From contig JAQJZZ010000015.1 in assembly GCA_030077755.1 (NCBI GenBank), positions 620,001 through 684,000 of the forward strand: DNA of 64,000 nucleotides. The letters are read 5' to 3'. A program made the translations under genes and the position numbers. The notes under the pieces were generated by a model. It saw nothing but the letters and a program-made list of their open reading frames with translations. It was not told the DNA's origin and did not search any database. Shown piece after piece: positions 12,744 through 23,303 of this stretch; position 1 is the stretch's first letter; each line of letters opens with the position of its first letter. Source of the DNA: Filosporella fistucella. Its lineage: Eukaryota; Ascomycota; Leotiomycetes; Helotiales.

Positions 12744-15258
12744 ATGCATACTGTTTCCGAACAAGGTGAAAATAATCGAAGCTCGACAGATCCTGAACCT
12801 GCCAGCCACCATACCAGAGAATATGAATACAGGAGAGGAGAATGCTATGTCCCGAGGAGTTATGGTAGGTGTTCCATTTCCAATCCTCTCCGGAGGGCCA
12901 CACTTGACATGCCACTCTCTGTGTATATTTTAGCAGAAAAGAAGAAGATGGAGACGCTGACATGGTTTCCTCTCAGTTGACACACTCCCTCGTGGGCTCG
13001 CCGTCGAACACCGAAAAGAAGCTCTGCAAGGCCTCGAGACGTCGAGCATCTATGAATTCTACGCAGGGAATTACAAAGTTGAATGCTCCGCTCCACATCC
13101 ATCCCACATCGTCCCTCAAGTTCAACACGCTGGTGTCGACATGATACACAGAAAAAGGCCAGGTGAAGAACAGAGTGGCAGCAAATATATTCGGGACGTG
13201 CCTTTGTTGGCTGAAGATAATGTGTTGGACGAGTGGGATAGGGCAACTTTGAACAGAAGAACAAAATCTGGACTTCCCTTCCGCACGCAATTGGGCCTGA
13301 ATATACAAACGGAAATCAGGCATCCCGCAGTGGAGATGAAGGACAGGTTGGTACCAGATATAAGCCCTGAAGAAGGCCAGAAAGTTGAGCCCAAGTCAGT
13401 TGTATTTCCACCTCTGGCTGAGGCCATAAAGCGCGCCAAATCCACAGCTGGGAAGATGTTCGAAAGTGGAACCAGACAAGAACTCGACAACTATGGCGCC
13501 AAATGGACGCTACTTGATGATAATAGTCTCCAAAATACTTTCCTGTTGCATATGGCAACGTGGATACCGCCTGAAGAAGTGTCTGGCCCCACTGCGAATG
13601 AGGTAGGGAGCGAAAAGCTTCTTCAAGAAAATTCAACCGAGCCCCCTCACCCCATTTGTAGCTGGAAGGCGAACATCACTGAATGTACGAGAGATAAATC
13701 TGGTGGTCAAGCTCAACCACCGAGGAGACAAACATCCAACAAAAGCAAGGGATCGAGGAGTGGCAAGAGCAACCAGTCCAATCGAATCAACAAACATCCT
13801 TCTGGCGGGAAAAAAGGCAACGACGATGGAGAAGAACCTGTGCCTCCTTCAGACCCCAATTCTTCAGAAGTAGAGGCAGAAATTGAAAGTCTCGGCAAAT
13901 TATTAGCTTGTCCTTTTCATAAGTGTCAGCCGGGGGTATTTTGCCAAAACCAAACCACTGGCACCGAATATAGGGCATGTGGTGGTCCAGGTTTCAAGAC
14001 AATCGCCCGCCTCAAGTATAAACCGAAATATCTCCTCTTCGTGGCAGCTGATAACGTTATGCAGGGAGCACTTATATCGAAAACACAAGGAAAGGCCAAC
14101 GTGTGATCGGTGTCAAGCATCTTTCACAACCATCGCAGAACGAACATTACATCATCGAGACCAAGTGCGATGCCCTGTACTCCCCGCACGTCCGTCTGGT
14201 ATAACAGAAGATATTGAAAAAACGCTGAGGAAGAAGTTAGTGGGCTCTACGGACGTAGAGAAATGGAATGAGATATATAAGGTACTATTCCCACATGAAT
14301 CTTATCTGCCATCGCCGTGTATGTATCGAATCTTCTACATCGTTTATTCTGTCGCTCAAATTTCCTAGACTATGACGAACAGTCGATCGATTCTTTAAAA
14401 GAGTTCTTTGGACGGAAATTGCCAGCGATTGTCGATGCCAATCTAGACTCGATGCTCAACACTATCAACGTTAGTACATCATCGAGGGAAGACCTCAAAA
14501 GACAATTTCGGGAGACTGCAATCTCATCTTACAATGAGTGTTTGAGATTATATGACAGAACTGAACTCCCAGCACATCAATCCGGGTTGCAACGCTCGAG
14601 CACCGCAGATCCAGGACTAGCGTCCCCTTTCCGACTTGTCCCTCAGAGAGCTCACTTACAGAACAGCACGAATGGTTATTTCGATATGGGATACCAACAA
14701 AATGCCGAGGGGTTACACAGATCTAGTATCGACAACAGTGCTAGTCCGATGTCTTTCCCACCTCCAACTCCGAATTTTCCAGACACACATCATCCGTCGT
14801 TCTCGGTCGATGACAATACACAATTCCAGACACCTATAAGGCCTCTCACGATAGTTGAACGCTCTGATTCCGCAATAGGAGGTTCTGTTCAAAGCTCTGA
14901 CCTTGACAAAGGCCAGAGTCTGGCTTTCACACCCTTGGAATCCTCCGCATTCTTCAGACATGGTCAACATCTTGCGCCTACTCAGATAATGTCTTCCAAT
15001 AACAGTCAATACCCTACACAAGTATCTGTGCCTCAAATGCCGCTCGCTCAAAATCCATACAGCAACAATCAGGAACACATGGCGCATATGTTTAAGTATA
15101 TGGCTGGCATCCCGCTGGCACAAAACCCATACGGGAATAATCCAGGACCAAACACCGGGCAGCATCATCCAGCATATTCAATGCCGCCGGGATATAATAC
15201 CACACCCGACATGCCGCACTTCCAGGGTGATGGTTCTCATCAGGGTCCCTATAATTGA
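12744..15258 (+). CDS. C2H2-type zinc-finger protein of a fungal family
   Basis: The model has four exons (12744-12864, 12977-14015, 14065-14318, 14369-15258) and 767 residues. Introns 14016-14064 (49 bp) and 14319-14368 (50 bp) are well supported: they rejoin GFKTIARLK to EHLYRKHKERPTCDRC and create LPSPYYDEQSIDSLKEFF. The first intron (12865-12976, 112 bp) and the start ATG at 12744 are less certain. The core holds a Cys/His cluster, LLACPFHKCQPGVFC then CGGPGFKTIARLKEHLYRKH then CDRCQASF, found in many fungal proteins annotated as C2H2-type. Upstream is a basic Ser/Lys-rich linker. The last 250 residues are Pro/Gln/Asn-rich and contain two copies of PLAQNPYxNN. A nuclear role is plausible; targets are unknown. 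Confidence 0.7.
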
Positions 15259-17110
15259 CTGCACTACACGGCTGAAAATTCCATCGAATGAATAAGATGT
15301 CTCGTTCTCCTTCGTATGACCTTCTCCTTGCGTTTTTCGTCAGAAGCTTATGCCATAGCCGTCGTTTGAGCGAGTTAATTTGATTATATTGATGTGTATC
15401 CATTCCATGTTCATCATATCTCACCAAAAATTGGTTGAATGATTCTACAATTGTATACGTTTATCGATGCGGAGTGCATATGGGAAATGGCTTATAAAAA
15501 CGGGAGGTCCGTGGTTGTGTACATCTTTCCTTGCCGCTTTTCAATCAGTGCGGACGATGTAGCAAGTTTGTAGGAAGCGGATACATACGAGTCTCAAGAG
15601 TATACGGCGTTACAGGGAATTGCATTCCTCATTGATTCTACAATCATTCAACTTGGGACTTTGAATTCGAATTTCAATTCCGTCGGGGAGTTATGATATT
15701 ATTCATCGCCTATCAATTTTCCCTTCCTTTCTGTTTCATTCTCTTATTTTTTTGGCTAGGCTCGAAGTACGAGTCATGCAATATCAAAATTACCGGATGC
15801 ATCTCCGCTCGCACATGGCAGAGTTGAATCGAAGGTCAAAGTGTATTATTACCTTTACTCAAGCTCCTCAGCAAGCCTGAGCAAATTCTCTTGATCTAAT
15901 GAACTTGCATATTTAGTTTGTCCTAAATGTCTGTGCGACACATCTGACCCCCAAACTTCCGCATTTCCATTGGTGATAAACCCCATCATACTGTGCTCTT
16001 TTTTCTGTGCAGAGTTCGGTCCAAGGCTTCTACGCGGAACCTTGCTGGTCTACTGCTGCGATGGTCTGAGTATAAGCTTTGGGGATCGACCAGTTTGCGG
16101 ATGTTAGATAAGATGTGTCAGAGAAAGTTTATCTTCCTCAACAATTTATTTTCAACGGTAAGATATCACTGTTTTGAATAACCTTGCAGGATAATATTTC
16201 TTGTAGACGACAAATCGTCTACGAATACTGATTTTGATACGTAATTGATGTCGAAACCCCAAATCCAGTTTGTTCTCTCAACTTCTCGGAACCGACTTGG
16301 TGGAATTATAGTTCATCGAGTCGCTACCTGGAACGTCTCCCTCTGTTTCACCTTGCCATGCGGCCGCTCCCTCTCCAGCCTACTGGCCCATATTTTCGAT
16401 TCTGCTATGCCTAGTGGTAGGTTCCGAACATCTAGGTAAACGGGGTCCCAAATTTGTCAAGCCGCCACGCCTGTGCCCATTTATACTTCGCCTCCAACCG
16501 TGATAGAGCAGCGGAAAATGTCTGAGCAAAGTCTGATACCTCCAATCACCCTATGGGATAGATCTCAAAGTCCCTGGTCTGTTGCCTAAGTGCAAATAGA
16601 GTTGCTTCCATGTCTGGTATCGCTTATCGAATAGGCTATATCCTGTGCGTGCGCTGCATCTACCGCACCAGCTGAACCTTCTTTGTGTACCCACGAATCG
16701 TGTCTACATCCAAAACTAAATGCTTCTAGGTGTTTTGAGATTCAAAAAACAAATGGCCTTCAATAAAGTGCGTCCTATGCTAGAGGTGTCATCGCCCGAA
16801 CTTGTTGGGAGATGGTTCATCACCCTTATGCATATGCTTCACGATAAAGTTATAAGTGTTCATGTCACGACTCACCCTTGCATTGAAACCTAGTTTCTCA
16901 AGCATTGATTAAGGTTTGGTTGCCAGGAAGAGATATTGAAGTAGAGGGCCGACCCACGCTGGCGTGCTGGTCTGCTTTCGAATTCTGGGGAGGAATTTTC
17001 AACGCCGTCACTATCACAAATCCCGTATTGATCGCAGGAGTCATTTATCTTCCTACAGATGGCACTCCAGTTTCCTGATTTAATCTAATCGACTGGAATT
17101 GCAAGGTATC
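15259..17110. other. Intergenic stretch with one orphan open frame
   Basis: Mostly short frames without motifs. The exception is the coding-looking stretch at 16914-17078, listed separately. A short frame around 16010-16120 (LLRGTLLVYCCDGLSISFGD) also looks protein-like but is not connected to anything. Confidence 0.45.
16914..17078 (+). other. Possible C-terminal exon of an unrecognised gene
   Basis: A 54-codon open stretch ending at TGA 17076-17078 reads like real protein (LPGRDIEVEGRPTLACW, then EFWGGIFNAVTITNPVLIAG) and stops 33 bases before the ATG of the rhodopsin-like gene. No upstream exon was found; a TAA sits close upstream in the same frame. It may be the end of a decayed gene. 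Family unknown. Confidence 0.25.
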
Positions 17111-18744
17111 ATGGATACCATGATACCCCCTCCAGATGGACTAGACATCAATATTGGTTTGTGCACCTCTAAATACCGCATTTATAATTTCGCTTACACT
17201 CGACAGGTGGATTAATGATGAGAACGATATGGACACTATGGGCAATTACATTCATAGTGGTAATGTTGAGGCTATACACTCAATGGAAAGTCACTGCACA
17301 GCTAGGATTGGGGGATGCTATGATGTTTTGTTCACTGGTAGATGCAGTCATTCTTTTCCCGAGATGATTCTGACAAGGGCAGGTGTGTGCAACTGCTATG
17401 GTCTCGGTGCTCACAGTTCAACATCACTTTGGTTTGGGAAGGAGATTCTTTTACCTTGATGCACATCAGAAAGTTGAAGCTTTGAAGTTTAATTTTATTG
17501 GACAGCCACTAGGTATGAATTCTAAAGATTGCAATGGATGAAACCATAAATTGAGGATATAGCTGATGAGGGTCATTGTAGGAATCATGGCTCCCGCGTT
17601 TGGCAGAAGTGCCTCGGCAATAATGATGCTTCAATTATTTGGCACCACAACGAATAGACGCCGAATCCTCTGGTTTGTGTTCTGGCAATCTCTTGCCGTG
17701 AACATGATAACTCTTATCTTAATATTCGTTCAATGCAAGGATATCAGGACGTTGTGGGATCCCATTAGACATCCTGGACATTGCTGGAGTCCGACGGTTC
17801 AAGAGGTATGTTGCCCCGCCTGTCGTAATGTCAGAGTTACGATTGACCTGTTTGATTTAGTATACTGGATTTGCACAAGGAGGTAACTTAAAGCGAAAGA
17901 TGTAGGCCTATGACCGTACTGACTCTTTGCGCAGCTGTGAACTCCGCCACTGATCTTTTTCTCACCGTCCTTCCGATTAGCATTTTTTGGACATTGAAAA
18001 TCGGTCTCCACTTGAAAATCGGGTTGGGATTCCTGCTTGGAATGAGTGCCTTGTTAGTGTAACAAACTTTCGCTTCATAACGGATTCTTATAATGTGTTT
18101 TAGTGCCTTCGTTGCTTCTGTTATCAAAACAGTAGAGTTGCAATCAATAGGTGACAGGGGTGACTTTACTTGTGAGTTGCCCCTCCGTCACTCCAAACTT
18201 AGCGCTAATAGCAGTCAGTTGGGACAGTATCATTCTTTACATGGGTCGTGTAAGCAGATTCATTTCTAATCTAATCTCATCCATTGACATACTTTACAGT
18301 GTCGAATTTACACTCGTCGACATCGCCGCCTCGCTTCCCCTAATGCTCCCCTTGGTCCGAAAATACATCAAAACACCCACAACTCAATTCACCCACCACC
18401 CCAAAACACCCTCGAAAGCCAACACCTTAGTCACTTTCGGTCGCATACCATCACGGACTAAGAAACCAGATGCAGATATAGAATCGAATGCATACAATTC
18501 AAGCGAAGAGAACATTTTGTCAAATACAGGTGGACAAGATTGCTTGGGTCGTAACATTTCTTCCGCGTCGAGGATAAGTGGGGCGAATGGAGCAATTGTG
18601 AAGAAAACTAGCTTTGATGTTGCGTTTAGAACTGTGAATTTAGAGGCGAGAGTCACGAATGGTGGAAATGAGAGAGATGAAATGTGGTTGATGAAGGAAT
18701 TGCCGAAGATTCCTTGGGAAGCGGAGAGGGTTTATAATCGTTGA
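17111..18744 (+). CDS. Rhodopsin-like integral membrane protein (fungal PF20684 type)
   Basis: Nine exons (17111-17156, 17207-17337, 17383-17512, 17582-17805, 17861-17882, 17935-18052, 18104-18171, 18228-18249, 18300-18744) give 401 residues. All eight introns are GT-AG and 45-69 bp. Each junction restores a family motif: VVMLRLYTQWKVTAQLGLGD; VEALKFNFIGQPLGIMAPAF; LWDPIRHPGHCWSPTVQEY; DLFLTVLPISIFWTLKIGLH; VASVIKTVEL; FTWVVVEFTLVDIAASLP. These mark the seven-helix fungal domain of unknown function related in layout to PTH11-like receptors. No CFEM domain precedes it. The C-terminal tail of about 110 residues is hydrophilic. Two exons are only 22 bases long, so automatic predictions may miss them. 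Plasma-membrane sensing is a family-level guess. Confidence 0.85.
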
Positions 18745-20198
18745 AAATGACGTTGTAGCAATGTAAATGAATGTTGATTCTTGATCCAAGGTGATATAAC
18801 TCCCTGATGAGACCTGTTTCATGTCGATTTGAGTTATTGAGCGATGCTGGAGAGAGACGGTCTAAAGCTGATCCTACCTGAGTTCTGAGCATGATGTAAA
18901 CCCTGGCTTAAAAAGGGGCTTTCAGTGACCGCAATGTTGGAAAAGGGAGTCATCGTAGAAAAGGAACATGTGGAGGGCTTGCGATATTGATCGGTAGCTT
19001 TACAATACTTGATACTCGAGCCCGTAACTTCGCTATCCCCAATTACGATGTGTAATGAAGCCTAGCAGAGACAAACAAATGGTCCCAAACCGAGTTTGGA
19101 AATCATAATTTTTTATTTAACGTGAACTCAGACCTCAAGGAAGCCGTTTTCCTCAATACATAGAGGATAACCAAGACTGTAAATCGCACCTGAACTGAAT
19201 TCTACCTAGAGGTATGCTGTGTCCGATCTGTACACAAAGTTACGATTCACAAAAATGCTGTTGGTCTTGTGCCTTGATTTTGAGCGTTACGTCTCAGCAT
19301 TGCGTCCAGTGTTAATTTCGAGCATTAATTCTGGGTTTGGTTTGGGGTTTTTACGTTAGAAAGATGCAAATTGTACTTTGTTCTAGAGCGGTTGAGTCCC
19401 CAGATTATCTCTAGAATGCATTAAAGTGCCGTGTGTAAACCGTAGACGAGGCAAGAGGAATTCGGTATGTAGAAATCACCCCAATATAAGGATCAGTTGG
19501 AAACTACTAGCTGCACCTGATGCAAAATTGCAAAACAATGGCAGAGGTTCGTGATAATGTCTTCACTACAAGTTCAATAATAAAAATCGATTCGCATGGG
19601 AGAATGGCACAAAAAGACGAGATGCATCTAAAAGACTCTTCACTACGAGCTTTGACGATAATGATCGGCTGCGTCTAGTCTGTGTAAGAGAGAGTTGGGA
19701 ATCACAGAAACGACTCTCAATCCCTACTTGATTAAGGAAAATCCAGCGGTGTCTGATTCATTGATTTATATAGCAAAGATATGACCCGAATCAATGGCTG
19801 TCACTAAAAGTCCTGAGAATTAACAGCGTCTGATAGATGCACACTAGAATGAAATTCACATGAACAACTCTCGCTATATAATGAACACAAAGACAGCTAC
19901 GTCTCATAAAGATCTCTGAAGTCTGTGATTCACAGAGCTGACTCTGACCACGAGGTCTGAAAAGTATAAATACTGGCATCTGGGTGAAATTTATTAACTT
20001 TATTCCCCCACCATCAACACTGTCATCATCAACAGAACATTTGAATATTTAAACGCTTTAAACTTAATCAGTGGCTAGGAAATCTAAGAAGAGCATTCAA
20101 GACATCGTCCACCATTCTACTAGCCAACTCTTTTTTTGGCGAAGACTACAAATTCAGTTTTGCTCTTTCGATAAGAAACCATTTAGTGCTGTGACAAA
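18745..20198. other. Intergenic stretch, no gene seen
   Basis: AT-rich, with short frames only and no family motifs. The last 200 bases are the presumed promoter of the duplicated-domain gene. Confidence 0.5.
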
Positions 20199-22001
20199 AT
20201 GTCAGCAGCAGGGCCAGCGAGCGCGTCAGCAAGCCAGCCAGGTGGGAATGCGGCAGCATTGGACGTGAGATTAGCTCGGTTGGCGAAACAGTTGGGATCA
20301 GGGCCAGCGGGATCAGTGCTACAGCATCTTATTGAGCTTGTCGCTGAGCATGACGATAGGTCCTTTATTGGGCACTGGCAACCGACATGCAAAGAAGTCA
20401 CAAAACAGTTGAATAGGAAAAGAGAAGAATTGAGATTGAATGAGCCACTGATTACAGAGCAGACTACGCATGAAATTATTTCTAAAAATAATAGCATTTT
20501 CAAGCGGCAGACTGCCTGGGTCGAGAATGAGTTTTCGGAACATCTGGTCTTGCCGCTAGTAGCGAGGGGGGTATACCAGCGGCAAAAGAGGGCTAGCAAT
20601 TCTATTCGACAGTTTGAGCGTGTATGTGCCTGCTACTGGTGGAAACACCCTGATTGCCAATTGCTGAGACTTGGGGAAAGAAAGGAATGGGTTATGGACC
20701 GGATGAGCGATACGGCAAGGATTCGGGAATGGCCGGGGGACAAAGAGTACGCATACTCGACAATGAAAACTCTCGCTTTGAACAAACTTGAATCTGATGG
20801 TTCAGCTTTTGATGAGCTTGAATTCCTCAGTATGCGTGGCGCAATGAGGCAATGGAAGAAGCGAAGCGATATCTGGAAGGGTGACGGTGTGGACGATGAC
20901 GATGATAACACTGATATATCCGATTCAGACAAGCCAGAAGAATACAAAATACTTCGGAACTTGGTTGTTAGTCACGATTACCGGGCATATATTGGTTTCT
21001 GGAGCCCAACTTATGCGGAGCTTGAGGCATCTTTGGCTAAGGAAAATCCCATCTCCGGCCATTCGTTGATAAACGCTCGAAATATTTATGAGATTATCTC
21101 TGGTAACAAGGAGTACTTCAATCGAGGTCAAGCGTTATTTGAGGCCCCGTACTCCCGAAATTTATCTCTCTGCGGCGCAATAAAAGTCCCAGCATATTTT
21201 GAAAAACCTCCATTGTCTGGCGTCTACTGGTATCCCCATGAGCACAATTGCATGCGTCTTTGGTCAAAACATCCCTACTTTGAAACCCCGGAAGGGAAAT
21301 CACTTAATTTTACGGATAAATCTAGGTGGATTGCAAATAGAATGACGGAAACAGCGGTGATCCGAGGATGGAAAGTAAAAAGACCGTATGACGACTCCGC
21401 CCTAAAAAATCAACACTACAAAGGCTCCTTGAAAGACAAGGGCAATGCGCCGGCCACAGATGAACTAAACTTTCTCAATGAACCAGGCATTTGGAATGGT
21501 TGGAAGACCCGAAGTGATATCTGGAATGGTGACGTTGGTGGACAAATTCATAATCTTCAAGGAGCGGCGAGTGGATCTGGGATAAATCGCAGTGCAAGCA
21601 GCCATTCGCCTCATATTGCCTCGGCATCTGGTTTAAAAAGCTCAGGAGCAAGTGGCTCTGGGACTCAAGGTGGTAAAGGAAAGAGTTCGACTCAAGCTGC
21701 TGCAGCATCTGGTTCCGGAATCTCAATAGCAAATAGATCAGTTCCTCGCCATGACCATGCAGCGTCTGAGAAGAAGCTTATCGAGGACGCTCATGAATCT
21801 GGCCTCGCCTCATTTCCACAAGTCCTAAAGTATCCCACCTGGGAAGGTGAACCATCATCTGAGGGCTCAGACTCAGATAAAGTACTAGGTGAATACCTAC
21901 AAGGTCTGGAAGAAGAGCAAACGAAACGGAAGGCTGGGGAAACGACAGAACGGCGTCCCTCATCCACCAAGCGTGGGAAGCAAAGTGGCTGGGGGTGGTA
22001 G
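20199..22001 (+). CDS. Unrecognised 600-residue protein with two copies of one domain
   Basis: A single uninterrupted frame from ATG 20199 to TAG 21999-22001. I do not recognise the family. Residues about 45-229 and 253-445 are diverged copies of the same unit. HDDRSFIGHWQPTCKEV matches HDYRAYIGFWSPTYAEL; THEIISKNNSIFKR matches IYEIISGNKEYFNR; RKEWVMDRMSDTARIREW matches KSRWIANRMTETAVIRGW; KKRSDIWKGD matches KTRSDIWNGD. An acidic run (VDDDDDNTD) separates them. Residues 446-530 are a Ser/Gly/Ala-rich linker and the tail is charged. No signal peptide or membrane segment is seen. Directly after the stop, another frame encodes an Arg-Gly-Gly box (see 21994-22338), so the true C-terminus may be longer. 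Nucleic-acid binding is only an inference from that box. Confidence 0.75.
   Translation: MSAAGPASASASQPGGNAAALDVRLARLAKQLGSGPAGSVLQHLIELVAEHDDRSFIGHWQPTCKEVTKQLNRKREELRLNEPLITEQTTHEIISKNNSIFKRQTAWVENEFSEHLVLPLVARGVYQRQKRASNSIRQFERVCACYWWKHPDCQLLRLGERKEWVMDRMSDTARIREWPGDKEYAYSTMKTLALNKLESDGSAFDELEFLSMRGAMRQWKKRSDIWKGDGVDDDDDNTDISDSDKPEEYKILRNLVVSHDYRAYIGFWSPTYAELEASLAKENPISGHSLINARNIYEIISGNKEYFNRGQALFEAPYSRNLSLCGAIKVPAYFEKPPLSGVYWYPHEHNCMRLWSKHPYFETPEGKSLNFTDKSRWIANRMTETAVIRGWKVKRPYDDSALKNQHYKGSLKDKGNAPATDELNFLNEPGIWNGWKTRSDIWNGDVGGQIHNLQGAASGSGINRSASSHSPHIASASGLKSSGASGSGTQGGKGKSSTQAAAASGSGISIANRSVPRHDHAASEKKLIEDAHESGLASFPQVLKYPTWEGEPSSEGSDSDKVLGEYLQGLEEEQTKRKAGETTERRPSSTKRGKQSGWGW
20331..20885 (+). 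repeat. First copy of the internal protein-domain duplication
   Basis: Encodes residues about 45-229 of the 600-residue protein. Landmarks in order are FIGHW, EIIS, EWVMDRM, DELEFL and RSDIWKGD. The duplication is clear at protein level and not obvious at DNA level, so it is old. Confidence 0.75.
20955..21533 (+). repeat. Second copy of the internal protein-domain duplication
   Basis: Encodes residues about 253-445. The same landmarks appear in the same order: YIGFW, EIIS, RWIANRM, DELNFL and RSDIWNGD. It has an extra segment (VYWYPHEHN) before the RWIANRM motif. Confidence 0.75.
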
Positions 22002-22338
22002 AGGTGGCAGAGGTGATCGTGGAGGCCGCGGAGGTCGTGGAGGTCGTGGATTTTCCACCATGACCAGATATTCTCTCATCGACTTCGAGTTCGGCAAGGA
22101 GCAACATCAAAATACAGTACAAACATCCACGGGAGCCAGTGGAGCCAAGAGCCTTGCCTTAAATCTGTACAAGTACATCAGTCTTTATTGTTCCTCTCCT
22201 GTAATCAAAGGGAACCAGTCGACTGGGGAGGATTCTACCATTGATTTGGCGGCGTTGGTTTTACCCCTGTATAAGCGCACCGGTTCTCGATTCTCCTTTG
22301 CGCCGAGTCTGAGCATTTTGGTTGGAATTTGGAAGTAG
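21994..22338 (+). other. RGG-box frame directly after the stop of the duplicated-domain gene
   Basis: In the frame one base off from the upstream gene, codons from 21994 read GGRGGRGDRGGRGGRGGRGF, and the frame stays open to TAG at 22336-22338. The upstream frame ends at 22001, just after a run of five G (21991-21995). A one-base change in that run, or an unseen splice, would attach the RGG box and about 95 more residues to the upstream protein. RGG boxes are typical of RNA-binding proteins. Whether they are joined in the cell cannot be decided from this sequence. Confidence 0.5.
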
Positions 22339-23090
22339 GAAAGTTTGATTTTTGTGTTGATTTACAGTTATAATTTATAAAATCATATTATTTCCGGAAT
22401 TGAGAGGTGTGGAAAGTACAGTTTAGGAGGAAAAAGCGTTGAGTTTGAGCATTGATTTAAAGCATTGTTTGGGAGCGTTTACTTTTAGACTTTGAGCATG
22501 GATTTTAGCGTTGTTTCAACAAATTTACAATAGAGAATACAAAAGCCTGAGTTTCAATAAAGCAAACGTCTGTACTTGAAGTGCTTGCTGGGCATATGAT
22601 TGGAGATAGTAAAGGAGAATGGAAAGAGCTTGAACAACTTTTGTGCACTCCATAGTATAAAAATTTATGAATGTATGACACTATAGATGGAAACGAGGAG
22701 AACATATGAATCATTTCACATGGTGAATTGAGAATTATTTGGGTCACAACTTTGCTGGAAGAAGTGTAAGTGAATTCTTCGCCTTCAAGAACGAGTGTCG
22801 ATTCTTCCTCTGGACCCAATCGCTATTTCTCCATAACTTCTTCTCCCCCCAAAAAGCTCACTGCCCTCCGAGTCTTCAACCACCCCTTCACCAATCACTA
22901 TTTTCGACTCAAGTACAGAAAGGAACCTGGTTGATATACGTGCAGGTGCCACACACATTATTGACTCTGAAATTGCCAGAGTTATCGCAAACGTACTATC
23001 TCATCATCAGCCTCATTTTCTTATCCTCACCCTCTCTCCTTTACTGCTTGTACAAGTACATGCCCAAGAAAGCGAATCGCCGAACCATGT
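22339..23090. other. Intergenic stretch, no gene seen
   Basis: AT-rich with short frames only. The near-repeated phrases gagcattgattt and gagcatggatttt around 22447-22510 are the only pattern noted. Confidence 0.5.
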
Positions 23091-23303
23091 TCATTTCGAG
23101 AAAATGGCACGAAAGGGAAAGTTAGAACAGAAACGTACAATAGCATTGGCAATCTCAGCATGCAGAGTGTATCCACACCAATAGGACCCAAATTGGGCAC
23201 AGCCACCACAGCTACATACTGCTTCTGTACCTGGGAAAGGAGCTGGAGAGGCGAAGACGGCGGGGATGAGGAGGAGAGAGAAGAGGATGGATGAGGGCTG
23301 CAT
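23091..23303 (-). CDS. Small secreted cysteine-containing protein
   Basis: A 70-residue frame starts at ATG 23303 with a clear signal peptide: MQPSSILFSLLLIPAVFAS, cleavage likely near SPAPFPG. The mature part has a compact cluster VCSCGGCAQFGSYWCGY. No homologous family is recognised. The C-terminus is uncertain: a strong donor (GTACGT) follows the codons for AEIANAI, with CTAAC just downstream. Splicing to the TTGTACAAGCAG acceptor near 23046 would meet TAA at once and give a protein of about 57 residues. Small secreted Cys-rich proteins can be effectors or surface proteins; neither is shown here. Confidence 0.55.
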   Translation of the reverse strand: MQPSSILFSLLLIPAVFASPAPFPGTEAVCSCGGCAQFGSYWCGYTLHAEIANAIVRFCSNFPFRAIFSK

